Positions 36,607 to 47,304 of a DNA stretch of 64,000 nucleotides are shown piece after piece. Below the pieces are notes generated by a model that saw only the letters and a program-made list of their open reading frames with translations, was not told the DNA's origin and did no database searches. The stretch is from Blastomussa wellsi (Eukaryota; Cnidaria; Anthozoa; Scleractinia; Plerogyridae): contig OX393566.1 in NCBI GenBank assembly GCA_947652115.1, positions 17,903,653 to 17,967,652 on the forward strand. The letters run 5' to 3'. How positions within the stretch are numbered: position 1 is the stretch's first letter; each line of letters starts with the position of its first letter. The translations under genes were made by a program, and so were the position numbers.

Positions 36607-37272
36607 GAAGGCACGTCGCACAGTAAAATGCTGTAGAGGGCAGACTAAGACAGTGTTTCAGAAGGCAAACTGCCATGTTTTACTCCATAATATATTTTTT
36701 TATTTCGTTATGGTCTCTAGCAGTAACCAGAAGAGGTGGTTAAAATCCAACCTGCAGTTGTTTACCTAGTGTTTGTTTCACAAGATTAACTTTATTTCTG
36801 TACATGAAAATAATATCCAGTGATAAAAGATAGAAAAGAGATGTAAATATTAAAATATTCTCAAGGTTATTAATATACTGCAAGAATCTAAGTATGGAGA
36901 AAATGGTATGCCCAAACCTTTTTTGTGAAGGATTTGTTTCATTGTTTGCAACTTCTTGATCTGCCACTGAACAGTAAATATTATATTTTATATAGGTTCT
37001 GGAACTTAAAATGAGATAACTCAACAGTGTTAATTACTTTTAGAGAGTTATTGTTGATTAGGGGAACTAAAACCTAAAACCAAAGTAATCACTGGCTGAC
37101 CAATCACTAAGGATCCAAACAATTCATTTCACTGGTAAAACTTGAAGCAACTTCATGAAGCCTTTGTCAAGCACAGGAAAAGACCCGGGTGCAAATCAGG
37201 ATTGGTTGGGATTTCACTTTTGATTGGTCAAGAACATGATGCAAGTATTTTTAAGCCAATGACTAAGCAATA

Positions 37273-37395
37273 AGTAATACAGTACTACAGGTAAGTAAAT
37301 AAGTAAGTAAAGTCGGCATTCGGGCCTAGTGGCCCATCAGGCCGGAGCTTATCCCGGTTTCTGTGGCATGAAGCAACAGAGAGTATTTCTACTCC
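37273..37395. repeat. Fragment of a SINE-type repeat
   Basis: 'gcccatcaggccggagctta' and 'tcccggtttctgtggcatga' match, in the same order as the 3' part of the 19.6-19.9 kb SINE ('gggataagctctg' reverse sense). GTAAGTAAATAAGTAAGTAA precedes it as a simple tail. Confidence 0.45.
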
Positions 37396-38189
37396 AGTAA
37401 AGCAAACATGAATTACAAACATGAAAATCTCACACTGAATTAGGATATGTCTAAAACGATAAAGTTTGCTATGACCGACCTGTGTGAAGCATACTATTGA
37501 TTTGTTTATTTTTATGATTTTTTTAATAGCAAGTGTGCGAAGTCTAAAAATGGAGTGCAAACTCGAACAACATTAGCGTGTTCTGAGAGAAATAGAGGGA
37601 ATGTAGACAAATTTTTGCTTCAAAAGTGTTTGTGTTTAAAGAAATCGTCTGCAATTTCAGTTTGTTTGTCTGCGTCTTGTCTGAGTCATGACTAGCACAG
37701 CCACTCCCTGCCCCCCAGAAAATCCATCTCTTAGGGGGGAGGGGGTGGATGTACACAGGCTAAGTCATGACATCACTTGCGTTCTTCGCTATCATTGGTG
37801 CGTTGACTGCATATTCTTTGTAAAATACCGGTAATTGCATGCTGACCATTTTACGAATTACACATCTCAGAAAAGAAACTGATATTGCATCAGTAGGATT
37901 TTCAATAGAAAATTAATTTGGAATTGATGAGTTTGGCAAGAATTCCCATTGAACCACATAGTGTTAGACGCGTACATGCAAATATAACAAAAGATTTAAA
38001 AACCCATTTTCTCGGGACATGGGTTAAAGTGAATATAAGGTCTCTCCTTTTATTGCGGTTTTATTGTCTCTCCATCATGATAGGAGAGTCATAAGTGAGT
38101 TGATAATAAAAGAGCTAAGTAGTCTCCAGACTAAGAGCTAAGAGGCTTTTACCAAAGATGTGGTGACTGGCTCACCTCGGGCCTCAGAG

Positions 38190-38670
38190 GTGGGGTGGGG
38201 AGGGGGTACTTAACCCATGTTTGGGTATATAGGGGTGCTGCTAAGGGTTTGAAACCCTGCCCCTGTTTTGGGCAAAAAGAACATTAAACATCTACCCTGT
38301 TTAGGAAAAAGGATGTTTTTACACTATAGCGCTAATATCTAGTCCTGAAAAGGCAGGTACAAAAGTCAGACTGGATCAACTTGTTGTATGCCTTGTTCTT
38401 GACTGGCTGCTCTTCTTATTCAAATCAGTGATTCAAGTTGATCTGGTCTGATCCGGTCTGACTTTTGTACCTGTCTGTCCTGAAAATGTAATGTTGCCAT
38501 GACAGGCTAAGCCATGATCCATTGATATATTTTAGTTCAAACGTGTAAACTTATGATGCTTGTGGCAAAAATTGGAAGAAAAGAACATTAAACATCTACC
38601 CCGTTTAGGACAAAGGAAGTTTTTATACTATAGCGCTAATATCTACCTGTAGTCCTGAAAAGGCCTAAAT
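38190..38670. repeat. Dispersed repeat with duplicated segment split by a hairpin
   Basis: A G-rich start and 'gggtatataggggtgctgct' resemble the 18.8-19.4 kb repeat. A ~75-bp segment ('agaacattaaacatctaccc' to 'agtcctgaaaagg') occurs twice, at 38275-38353 and 38577-38663. Between them is a hairpin, 38354-38473, with arms 'caggtacaaaagtcagac' and 'gtctgacttttgtacctg'. Confidence 0.65.
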
Positions 38671-39031
38671 AGGAGACGGTTGCACGCAGGCTACCCCCCC
38701 TCCCTGCAGGCCTGTATTTAGTGCAGGAAAAACAAATAGGCCATTTCCGAGTTCCCTTCAGCCTCTAGCTATTTCAAAGCGAGTCTAAGTGCGAAAGTTT
38801 TGTGATGGTAATTAGTTTTGCTTTCCATATGAATGATAACTTTGCATTTGGATGCACCTTGAAATAGAGGCTCAAGTGAATTCGGCTTATTGATAGCTAT
38901 GCAATGATATTCGTACTGGGACGACTTACCCCTCCCCCACCCTCAACTCCAAAGACACATTTCGGCACAGTTTTACTCTTGACATGGCTCGCAAGGTATT
39001 GTGGGACAATCCTTTTCCGGTGTGATGGTAA

Positions 39032-39055
39032 CCTGGGTTCTAATATCCGGGAAAG
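39032..39055 (+). promoter_or_regulatory. Conserved promoter element of myosin light chain gene 1
   Basis: TCTAATATCCGGGAAAG and a CCTGGG just before it are shared with the second gene's promoter (42093-42116) at 23 of 24 positions, 131 and 143 bp upstream of the two start codons. Surrounding non-coding DNA is much less alike. Confidence 0.6.
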
Positions 39056-39185
39056 TGAGTTCCTTGCATAAAACGACAGTTCGCAAAATTGTTTTCCTAC
39101 AGTGCAGGAGGTTTTATATTCGCGGGAGTTGGGTTTATTTTGTCTAAAACTATAACTAATTGTGCGGTTAAAACCAAAGAGCAAG

Positions 39186-39704
39186 ATGGCGCTTAGAGCA
39201 AAGACGAAAAAGGCAACTAAAAAGCGGGCCCAACGTGCCACTTCCAATGTGTTTGCCATGTTCGACCAAAACCAAATTCAAGAATTCAAAGAGGCCTTCA
39301 ACATGATCGATCAAAACCACGATGGTTTCGTTGACAAAGAAGATTTACACGATATGCTGGCTTCACTGGGTAAAGATCCCACTGATGATTACTTGGAAGA
39401 GATGATAAAGATGTCGCCAGGTCCAATCAACTTCACAATGTTTCTCACATTGTTTGGTGAAAAACTCAACGGGACAGACCCCGAAGATGTGATAAAAAAC
39501 GCGTTTGCCTGTTTTGACGAAGATGGCAATGGTAAGATACATATAGAAGTGCTTAATGAGGCTCTAACCTCGATGGGGGACAGATTCACAGAGGACACAG
39601 TCGACGATATTCTCCGTGACGCGCCTATCGACAAAGATGGTTACTTGGATTACGTGCAATTTACTCACATCTTAAAGCACGGTAAAAAGGACGAAAACGA
39701 TTAA
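39186..39704 (+). CDS. MYL9/MYL12-like: Myosin regulatory light chain, gene 1 (non-muscle/smooth-muscle type)
   Basis: Intronless, 172 residues, family length. The basic N-terminus [15 protein letters not shown] carries the phosphorylation pair Thr19/Ser20 recognised by myosin light chain kinase and [19 protein letters not shown] follows. EF-hand 1 ([12 protein letters not shown], residues 42-53) keeps Asp42, Asn44 and Asp46 and should bind divalent metal; the later EF-hands are degenerate, as in the family. [16 protein letters not shown] and LNGTDPEDV blocks are conserved. The protein binds the neck of myosin II heavy chain and switches actomyosin contractility. Start chosen at the ATG at 39186; an in-frame codon at 39162 is not needed. 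AATAAA at 39960. A tandem paralogue lies 2.5 kb downstream. Confidence 0.97.
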   Translation: MALRAKTKKATKKRAQRATSNVFAMFDQNQIQEFKEAFNMIDQNHDGFVDKEDLHDMLASLGKDPTDDYLEEMIKMSPGPINFTMFLTLFGEKLNGTDPEDVIKNAFACFDEDGNGKIHIEVLNEALTSMGDRFTEDTVDDILRDAPIDKDGYLDYVQFTHILKHGKKDEND

Positions 39705-40954
39705 GAACTCCAAAATAGACACGTTAGACACATTTTGTTCGTTTAGAGTAGTTTCCTTGGTCTTCATATTTGTAATATTCTTTGCCTTAGTTGTACTAAT
39801 TTAAATAGTGTGGGTTAATTAACAAATTTAATTATTTAAGGTTATGCATGGCTGCAGGAATACTCACTTTGTCTGCTATTGATATTCATTGGACAACAAA
39901 GAGCCATTGGCTGTTAAAACAAAGACTTTTATGTTTACTATGTTGAATGTGAATAACAAAATAAATTTGGGCTTTAAAGTGAGCATTGCTAAGCAGTGAT
40001 GCTGGAATTCATGGACTGGTCATGTCAGTGAAATGTTACCCTTTCTGGTCTCCATGCATTTCTCATAGCACCAGTCAGGTGAAAGTGATTGTATTTAAGA
40101 AATTTTCCATGTTGTCATCTGTTCATTATCAAAATTCTTGTATCCTACGTGCAGATTTTATATACATTGTAGATTTAGCCAAGCCTAAATGCGGAGCTCT
40201 GTATTTTATGCTGGTTCTTAATTTGTGAAACTACTCCAGGAAGGTTCCATAGTCAAAATAAATAGTCAACTCCAATTGTATAATTTCCACCGAAAATCAA
40301 AATCCTGTCGTAATCCAAAAAAGTTCTAATTCAAAGTTAAGCCTGGGAATAAATGGAAAACCAATATCTGGTCTACTATGTGTATGGTGTTCCAACGGGG
40401 CCAACCTTATTCCCATGTACACTATTTGTGGTTGTCTTGATTTGCAAGTGGGGAACAGATGAAGTGAGGACAGACTCATTGGGTGCCACTGTATATCCGA
40501 CCAAATAATGTCAACTCAACCAGCCAGAGTTTGTCGGACTTTCCTCTTTCTTTTTAGTCAGAAAACAGACTATGCATTGCAAGTATCAAAGAAATTATGA
40601 TGTCTCTTTATTGAGCCATGAACACTTCGTTGAAGAAAAGAACACTTCAGTAACAATAAGTTCCTCACTTTGTACATTCTTTGCTTTCACGATATTGCAT
40701 TGATTTCCCTTAGCGCTGGTGGTCTTTTGTCGTCAACTTTGTTTTAAAGTACTATATTATACAAAATATGATTATTTTCCTTTTTCCAACTAAAGTGACG
40801 ACTAGATACTGGTTACAGGTAAGCCATGGTTTTTACCACTGTCTATGCCATTTGTCCACACAGAATTAAAAGTGACCAAAAGTGGCTATCACTTAAAAAA
40901 AAAAACTGCCATATCTCAGCTGGCAGCTAAAATTTTGCCCAGCTCTCAGCTATC

Positions 40955-41215
40955 AGTTAACCCTATTCGCACCCTCTTCCACCAATGTGACCCGGGTTCA
41001 ATTCCCGGCCCCAGCGTCATTGGTTCTCTACTCTTCACCGAGAGGTTTTTTGCTGGGTCTTCGATTTTCCCCTCTCCGCAAAAACCAACATTTACATTTC
41101 ATTTGATTTGATTCGATTCAATGTAATATAATTTAATATCATTTCATTTGTGCTTTACAGTGTCCCCAATTAGTACGTCAGTGCTAGTCGTCATGGCAAT
41201 GAAATGATGACGTCT
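40955..41215 (+). mobile_element. SINE-like repeat with tRNA-derived box B
   Basis: 'gacccgggttcaattcccgg' is a box-B/T-arm-like sequence; then 'gagaggttttttgctgggtc', 'ttcccctctccgcaaaaacc' and 'cagtgtccccaattagt' follow. Box A is not recognisable, so the copy is probably 5'-damaged. I recall this layout from coral genomes, but have not checked it. Confidence 0.5.
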
Positions 41216-41367
41216 TGTTTTTTCTTTGTCAGCAATCGGACCTTATAGTTCACATGCAGATCTTCAAAATGCAAGACTGCAAAGTTTGACAAATTTATAT
41301 GAGAGGGTTTTCGAAAGAGATTGGGTTGAATATTTGGCAGACACATTTTTAAGATTCTTATTTATGC

Positions 41368-41970
41368 TTTGAAGAGGAACAATAACTTTATTATGCTTAT
41401 ACAAACATCAAAAGTGAAATTAGTCCCACTTGAAATACCAGTAACACTCTGAACAAGATTTTTATCAGTCAATGTCATCTAATGTATCCTTTTCCCATTT
41501 TCCAACAGCCAGGACTTCACTCTGGACTGGACTAAAAACTATTTTTATTAAATTTTTAAACGAAGCTAATTATTATCAAAGGAAGTTAATTGACTAGAAA
41601 TTAATTAGCCAGGGAGTTTCGAGAATTTTGGAATAAAAATGTAAAACATCACGATTGTTGGAAGACACTGTTTTTTGTCTTTAAATGATTTTCGGACAGA
41701 TTGAAACAGTGTCTTCAAGGAATTTCATACCTTTAAACATGCCAGTTTTACTCATTAGGAGTGTGGGCTCCTGTACTCGTTGAACAAACGTCAATTATAT
41801 TTTCAAAATGTATTTTAATGACATTTGGTCAAAAACTTTAGGGTTTTTTTATCCCTATATATTTTTTCGATTTTTTATATTTTTTGGTTCAGAGTGTCAT
41901 TTCAAGTGGGACTAATTTCACCATTAATGTTTATATAAGCGTAATAAAGTTGTTTTTGTTTCCCTTCAAA
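41368..41970. mobile_element. Foldback MITE between the myosin light chain genes
   Basis: Left arm from TTTGAAGAGGAACAATAACT to 'gtaacactctgaac' (about 41368-41453) is mirrored by 41873-41970 ('gttcagagtgtcatttcaag' ... 'cccttcaaa'). A second inner palindrome uses 'gaagacactgttt' and 'aaacagtgtcttc'. Non-coding, about 600 bp. Confidence 0.75.
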
Positions 41971-42092
41971 GGATAAAGGAAGCAAATTTTAATGATAATT
42001 TTTAAAAATTAAATTGTAGCGTAACTTTTATCGCACTTCCGGTCTTTTCATAGACAACAGGAAATGACTTCATGGCTTTCGTCATTTTTGGG

Positions 42093-42116
42093 CCTGGGCT
42101 CTAATATCCGGGAAAG
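42093..42116 (+). promoter_or_regulatory. Conserved promoter element of myosin light chain gene 2
   Basis: Second copy of the TCTAATATCCGGGAAAG element described for gene 1, 143 bp before the start codon. Confidence 0.6.
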
Positions 42117-42258
42117 CGAAACGTGAGGATTCGTGTTTCGTATTTTGTGTAATTTGGGAGGCGCTGTATAATTTTTTTTGCGAGAAAACTGTTTCTGAGA
42201 ACGGGTTAGTGTGTTGGGATTATTCCGATTTCATTTTTAGCACAACCCATAGAACAAC

Positions 42259-42771
42259 ATGGCTTCCAGGAAGACGAAAAAGACTACCAAAAAGAGGGCA
42301 CACCGAGCCACTTCGAATGTGTTTGCAATGTTCGACCAAAACCAAATTCAAGAATTCAAAGAGGCCTTCAACATGATCGATCAAAACAGCGATGGTTTCG
42401 TTGATAAAGAAGATTTACACGATATGCTGGCTTCACTGGGTAAAGATCCCACCGACGAATACTTAGAAGAGATGGTGAAGATGTCGCCAGGTCCTATCAA
42501 CTTCACAATGTTTCTCACGTTGTTTGGTGAAAAACTCAACGGGACAGACCCTGAAGATGTAATTAATAATGCGTTTGCCTGTTTTGACGAAGATGGAAAT
42601 GGCAAGATTCATATAGAAGTGCTCAATGAGGCTCTAACCTCAATGGGGGACAGATTCACAGAGGACCAAGTCGACGATGTTCTTCGTGACGCGCCTATCG
42701 ACAAAGATGGTTACTTGGATTTCTTGAAGTTTACTCACATCTTGAAGCACGGTAAAAAGGATGACGATTAA
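42259..42771 (+). CDS. MYL9/MYL12-like: Myosin regulatory light chain, gene 2 (tandem paralogue)
   Basis: Intronless, 170 residues, nearly the same protein as gene 1; differences cluster in the first 16 and last 20 residues (for example DQNSDG for DQNHDG, and DFLKF for DYVQF near the end). Thr18/Ser19 in [15 protein letters not shown] and EF-hand 1 are intact, so it should be functional. Long stretches of the coding sequence are identical at the DNA level to gene 1, which suggests recent duplication or gene conversion. AATAAA at 43011. Possible divergence of expression cannot be judged from sequence. Confidence 0.97.
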   Translation: MASRKTKKTTKKRAHRATSNVFAMFDQNQIQEFKEAFNMIDQNSDGFVDKEDLHDMLASLGKDPTDEYLEEMVKMSPGPINFTMFLTLFGEKLNGTDPEDVINNAFACFDEDGNGKIHIEVLNEALTSMGDRFTEDQVDDVLRDAPIDKDGYLDFLKFTHILKHGKKDDD

Positions 42772-43261
42772 CACTGCCAAGAAAAGTTTCATTTAAGGCT
42801 TGTTTTTGTTAAGGGAATTTTTTAGGGGTCAATTGTTTTAGTTAGATGCTGTTTAGAAGATTTCTTTCAGTTTTAGTGCAATAAGATGAACAAACCTCGC
42901 CATTTATGGCGATATTTGACTTTGGTATGTCTGGCATGGCACGGAAATTAATCAGCTGGAACGAGACAGCTGAAGTGACTCACGAGAATTTGTTGACTTC
43001 GCATTTCAGGAATAAAAAATAACCCGAAGTGCGATATACTTGTACATTAGCCACAAATGGAAGAATTTGTACGGCAATAATTCAATAATTGGACTGATTA
43101 TTCTGTGTCAAATTTTGTAGTCCTTGGCAGCAGCTTGTATAATGAAATTGTTATATGCCATAAAAATATATTTTATGAATAAAACAAGAACAGTAATAAA
43201 GAACAATAATCACTTTTATTTTATTTGAGTTTTTATTTTTTATTTTAATTCATTTTGCAGA

Positions 43262-44460
43262 AAGTGATAATAATAATAATAATAATAATAAACTTTATTT
43301 ATCCACGGGATCCTTATCACTAAAAAGTGGTCTTCTAAAGAGCCGTGCGCATTAAACCTAGTACATAAAAACTAAGACTAAATTACAGACATTGTTAAAG
43401 AAAATCCTAAAATAAGTGCTAAACTAAGTTAAGAAATTACTAATGTACAATAGCGGAATAAAAACTATCTAAAGTAGTGGCCTGCTTAGCCTCCGCTGAC
43501 AGACTGTTCCATGTTACTGCGCCCCTATAACGAAAACTCTTTTTGAGGGCCTCAGTGTTCGGACGCGGAATAAACAGGTTATGTTGCGCACCTCGAAGAT
43601 TATGTCTGTGGATGGTATTAACGCTGGCGAATTTATCAGACAGGTATTCGGGTACAAGGTTATTTACAGTTTTGAACATTAAAGATTTCAGTTGTTTTTC
43701 ACGTCTGTCAGCGAGGCTATTCCATTTAAGGGCATGAAGAATCTGGGCAGATCTGGTATCCCAACTAGAACCTGTTATTATGCGTGCAGCCCTGTTTTGT
43801 AGTTTCTCTAGATTTTGGCTGAGGCCATTACCAATGCAGCCCCAGACAGCGCTGCAATAATCGAGATGCGGAAGAATCAGTGACTTATAAATTGTGACTA
43901 GGGTACTCTGGGGACATATCGGTCTTAGTCTCCTCAGGGCAGCAAGTACTTTAGCAACCTTACCGACGACTTCGGAGATGTGAGCTTCCCACGAGAGTGT
44001 TTCATCAACCTGAACGCCTAGGCATTTGTAATTATTGACTCGTTCAATTGAATGCCCATCAAGGCATATGTGAGGTTCACTAGGGAGCAAGGAGATTTTG
44101 TGCCTTGTACCTGTAAACAGACACTTAGTTTTGAGGACATTAAGACTTAGACGGTTAGAATCGAGCCATTGTTTCAGATTACCTAAATCGTGAGTCAGGG
44201 ATGAAAACAGTTCATCAGGGTCTTTGGAGGCAAACGTAAGATTAGTGTCGTCGGCGTACATCGCCACATCTGATAGAAGGTTACAGTTTGGGAGATCATT
44301 AATGTACAGTAGGAATAGTAGGGGGCCGAGGATTGAGCCTTGAGGCACCCCGCAACTTATGAGGCTAGTTTCAGAATTTACGTTGTTTATAACTGTAACC
44401 TGAGTTCTATCAGAGAGGTAGTCTCGGAAAAGATTAAGACTTGATACTGTTTTTCTTTTC
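43262..44460 (-). pseudogene. 5'-truncated non-LTR retrotransposon (reverse transcriptase C-terminal half)
   Basis: One open frame on the minus strand from about 44450 to 43440 encodes the last third of a LINE reverse transcriptase: LFRDYLSDRTQVTVINN, then GVPQGSILGPLLFLLYINDL, the catalytic MYADDTNL box, NYKCLGVQVDETLSWEAHI and the thumb-like LILPHLDYCSAVWG. There is no endonuclease or RT N-terminal half, so it is a dead insertion cut off at its 5' side. The 3' end carries a (TTA)n tail, seen as (AAT)n at 43267-43291. The frame is free of stops, so the insertion is young. Confidence 0.9.
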
Positions 44461-45358
44461 TACTGCCAGAATTAAAAAAAAAAATACTCAACTCTGTATG
44501 GAAATCCAGTGGCATAATTGACTGCCAATGCAGAATATTTATATTGGCTGGTGCTTATATTACCAACAACAGCTGGAAATAGGTCTGGGTTCACAGGATG
44601 AGGGGTAGAAATTGAAGCGAAGATTTAAAAATTCATGTGATAAGATGGAATAAATGGAAGAAAATAAAATGACATAAATAACATCAAACACTGACCAACC
44701 AACTAGCCTGTGAACACCGTCATAGTTGTCTTTCATTGCAAAATGCCATACCAGCTGGCAGTGAAGGAAGAGGGCTTTATTTGCAGGCTAGTCGGCAACC
44801 AATCCAAACAATCTTTAATTTCCCTTGTTATTTATTTTGCTATTCCCAAATTTAGTTATTTATGTGGTCAGATGAAATAAGATAACTTTTCAGCTGCCAA
44901 ATGGATTGACTGCGCTGCAGGTCAATTTTGCGCTGTAGGTCAATTTTGATCCACAAAAAGAAAGATTTGAAGACCAAAAAGGGGTGCTCATAAAGGGATC
45001 TGTGTGAAGTGTAAGACACAGCCTGGTAAAATAGGGTCTAACTTACCATATAACTAAAGAAAAAGGTCTTTGATGAATTTGGAGATTGTGACCCACCCAA
45101 TCAGAGCTCTCGCCTTCCCATGATTCTAGGATGGATAAGTGCGATAGAGACGTTTTGTGCTTGCTTACATAACGCATTGCTTTCCGGTCTGATCTGTTTC
45201 ACTTTGGAGAAGCGTTGGGGTTGGCGGAAGTTGCCTAAAACTCGAGATTGCGTTGCCAGTTCACTAAACGATGAATTTAAAGTGTTGAAAATCATTCCAA
45301 AAGATCACTATTTTAGATATCATAAATACTGCTCGTTTCAAAGTATCTGGTGGTCGCC

Positions 45359-47266
45359 ATGTCGACTTTTTTCAGTGGTTATGGAAGGCCGATGATATAT
45401 GTCGTGGCTACGTCTGCTGGGCTGTATTCAATGTATTTGTTGTATCGTTTCTTCAAGAAAAGACAGAATAACGCCGAGGAGTTGGGATTGGAACAAAGAA
45501 GGAGAAGAATTGAAAAACTAGTGGAACTGCGGGATAAATTGGTATGTGGAGATCGATAATGCACTTATCAATCTTATTAAGCCGCAGCGGGAAGGGGTGT
45601 TGGGGCGCTTGACACTTGGCAGTAGTTATTGTCCCGTATAGCGTGGTGGGAACTTCAACTTTTGATATTCTAGCAAAGTTTTATCGACATTTAGTGACTA
45701 TTGAACAGAAAATCTTGGATCAATTCAAATGCCCAGCCTCCCCATACTGCGGCTTAATACTGATAGGTGCATAAAATTCAGGGCCGTAACCCGTAACACC
45801 TGTTATGACTGAGTATGCTTGATTTTCCCTTGGTGCTATGGATGAAATTGCCTGTTGCTAATAGAATTCAACTACAAAGTAACAAGTTTGCTACGGGTGT
45901 GGAGAACGAGGCTACAGGTGATGAAATTTGTTGAAAGTATACAACTTTAACCGCCAACCGGTTAGCTCAGTTGGTAGAGCGCCAGACTACCGTGCGGGAG
46001 GTCTCGGGTTCAAGTCCCAGACCGGACTAACACTCAGGGTCTTAAAATAATTGAGGAGAACGTGCTGCCTTTGTAACTAAAATCTGCAAATGGTTAGATG
46101 TTCTAGTCTTCTCGGATAAGGACGATGAAACCGTAGGTCCCGTCTCCTGCATCTTCAATGTTACAGGTCAGCAGGGGACATTAAAGAACCCACGCACTCT
46201 TCGCAAAGAGTAGGGCATGGAGTTCCCGGTGTTGTTGTCTGCTCTGCTGGTTGGGTTCGGGTGAGATCATGAATGGACTGATAGCGGCTGCCATGGGTGC
46301 CTTTACATGCTGACGTCCGATCTCACCCTGATTAGATATGTAAATTGGCTCTGAAAAGCCCCATGTGGGAGGGGTCAATCAAAGTTCAAAAAAAAACTTA
46401 AGGGGGGAGAACCCTAACAACAAAACAGTTGCTATAGATGACTATCTTGGATTCCCTTACAATCCTTGGATTAGTTTTTTTGCCATGCTTATTATACATG
46501 AGGCTGCTTTCACTTTTGGCAGTTTTGACCATATTTGGAAAGTCACGAGACCAGAACACATAAATGTTTAAAACCTGCACAGCTTACATCTTTCGGATGA
46601 AACCAAGGCCAATGGATAAAGTGCATTCAGATGAAACATCTGTCATATGGATTTGTTGAAATTCGCAAATTATATAATAGAGGCTTTGACGTCATAAAAT
46701 TTTTGTGACGTCATAACTTTTACAGTATTGCGAATTTAAACAAATCTGTGCGACAGATTTTGCATCTGAGTGCGCTCTACCCATTGGCTTTGGTTTCATT
46801 CGAGAAAGATGTAAGATGTGAGAGATTTTAGCCTTTTGGGGTTCTGGTCACTGACTTTCAAAATATGGTCAAAGCTGCCAAAAGTGAAAGCAGCCTCCAA
46901 TAGAATAAGCATGGCAAAAAACTAATCCCAGGATTGAAAGGGAACCCAAGATATGATGGTTAGGGTTCTCCCCCCTTAAGGTGATTCCTCAGTATTGCAT
47001 TGCGCATCTTTCTGGCACATCTTTGTTCCATATAGTCAAGACTTACTAGTTATCAAGGTTTTTGCCAAGTATTTGTTAATAATCTGTTCTTTCAGCTGCC
47101 GCAAAATTTACCATGAAACGATAAAATAGTGCGTGTGATTAGTATAAATGGGGTAAGATTGGCCCATCGTATCTCTTTTGCGAGCATGGTGACCTACCTT
47201 TTTTATTGTATATTTCAAAACAGCGCTTGTTTATTATTTCAATTTAACAACTGCATCGCTACAAAA

Positions 47267-47304
<38 letters not shown>

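Noticed and set aside
43543..43737. Plus-strand open frame at 43.5 kb
   Set aside because: Shadow of the minus-strand reverse transcriptase frame.
45958..46027. Apparent functional tRNA gene (TAGCTCAGTTGGTAGAGC ... GGTTCAAGTCC)
   Set aside because: Acceptor, anticodon and T stems have several mismatches when folded in the standard numbering, and the sequence continues into a SINE body, so it is a tRNA-derived SINE head.
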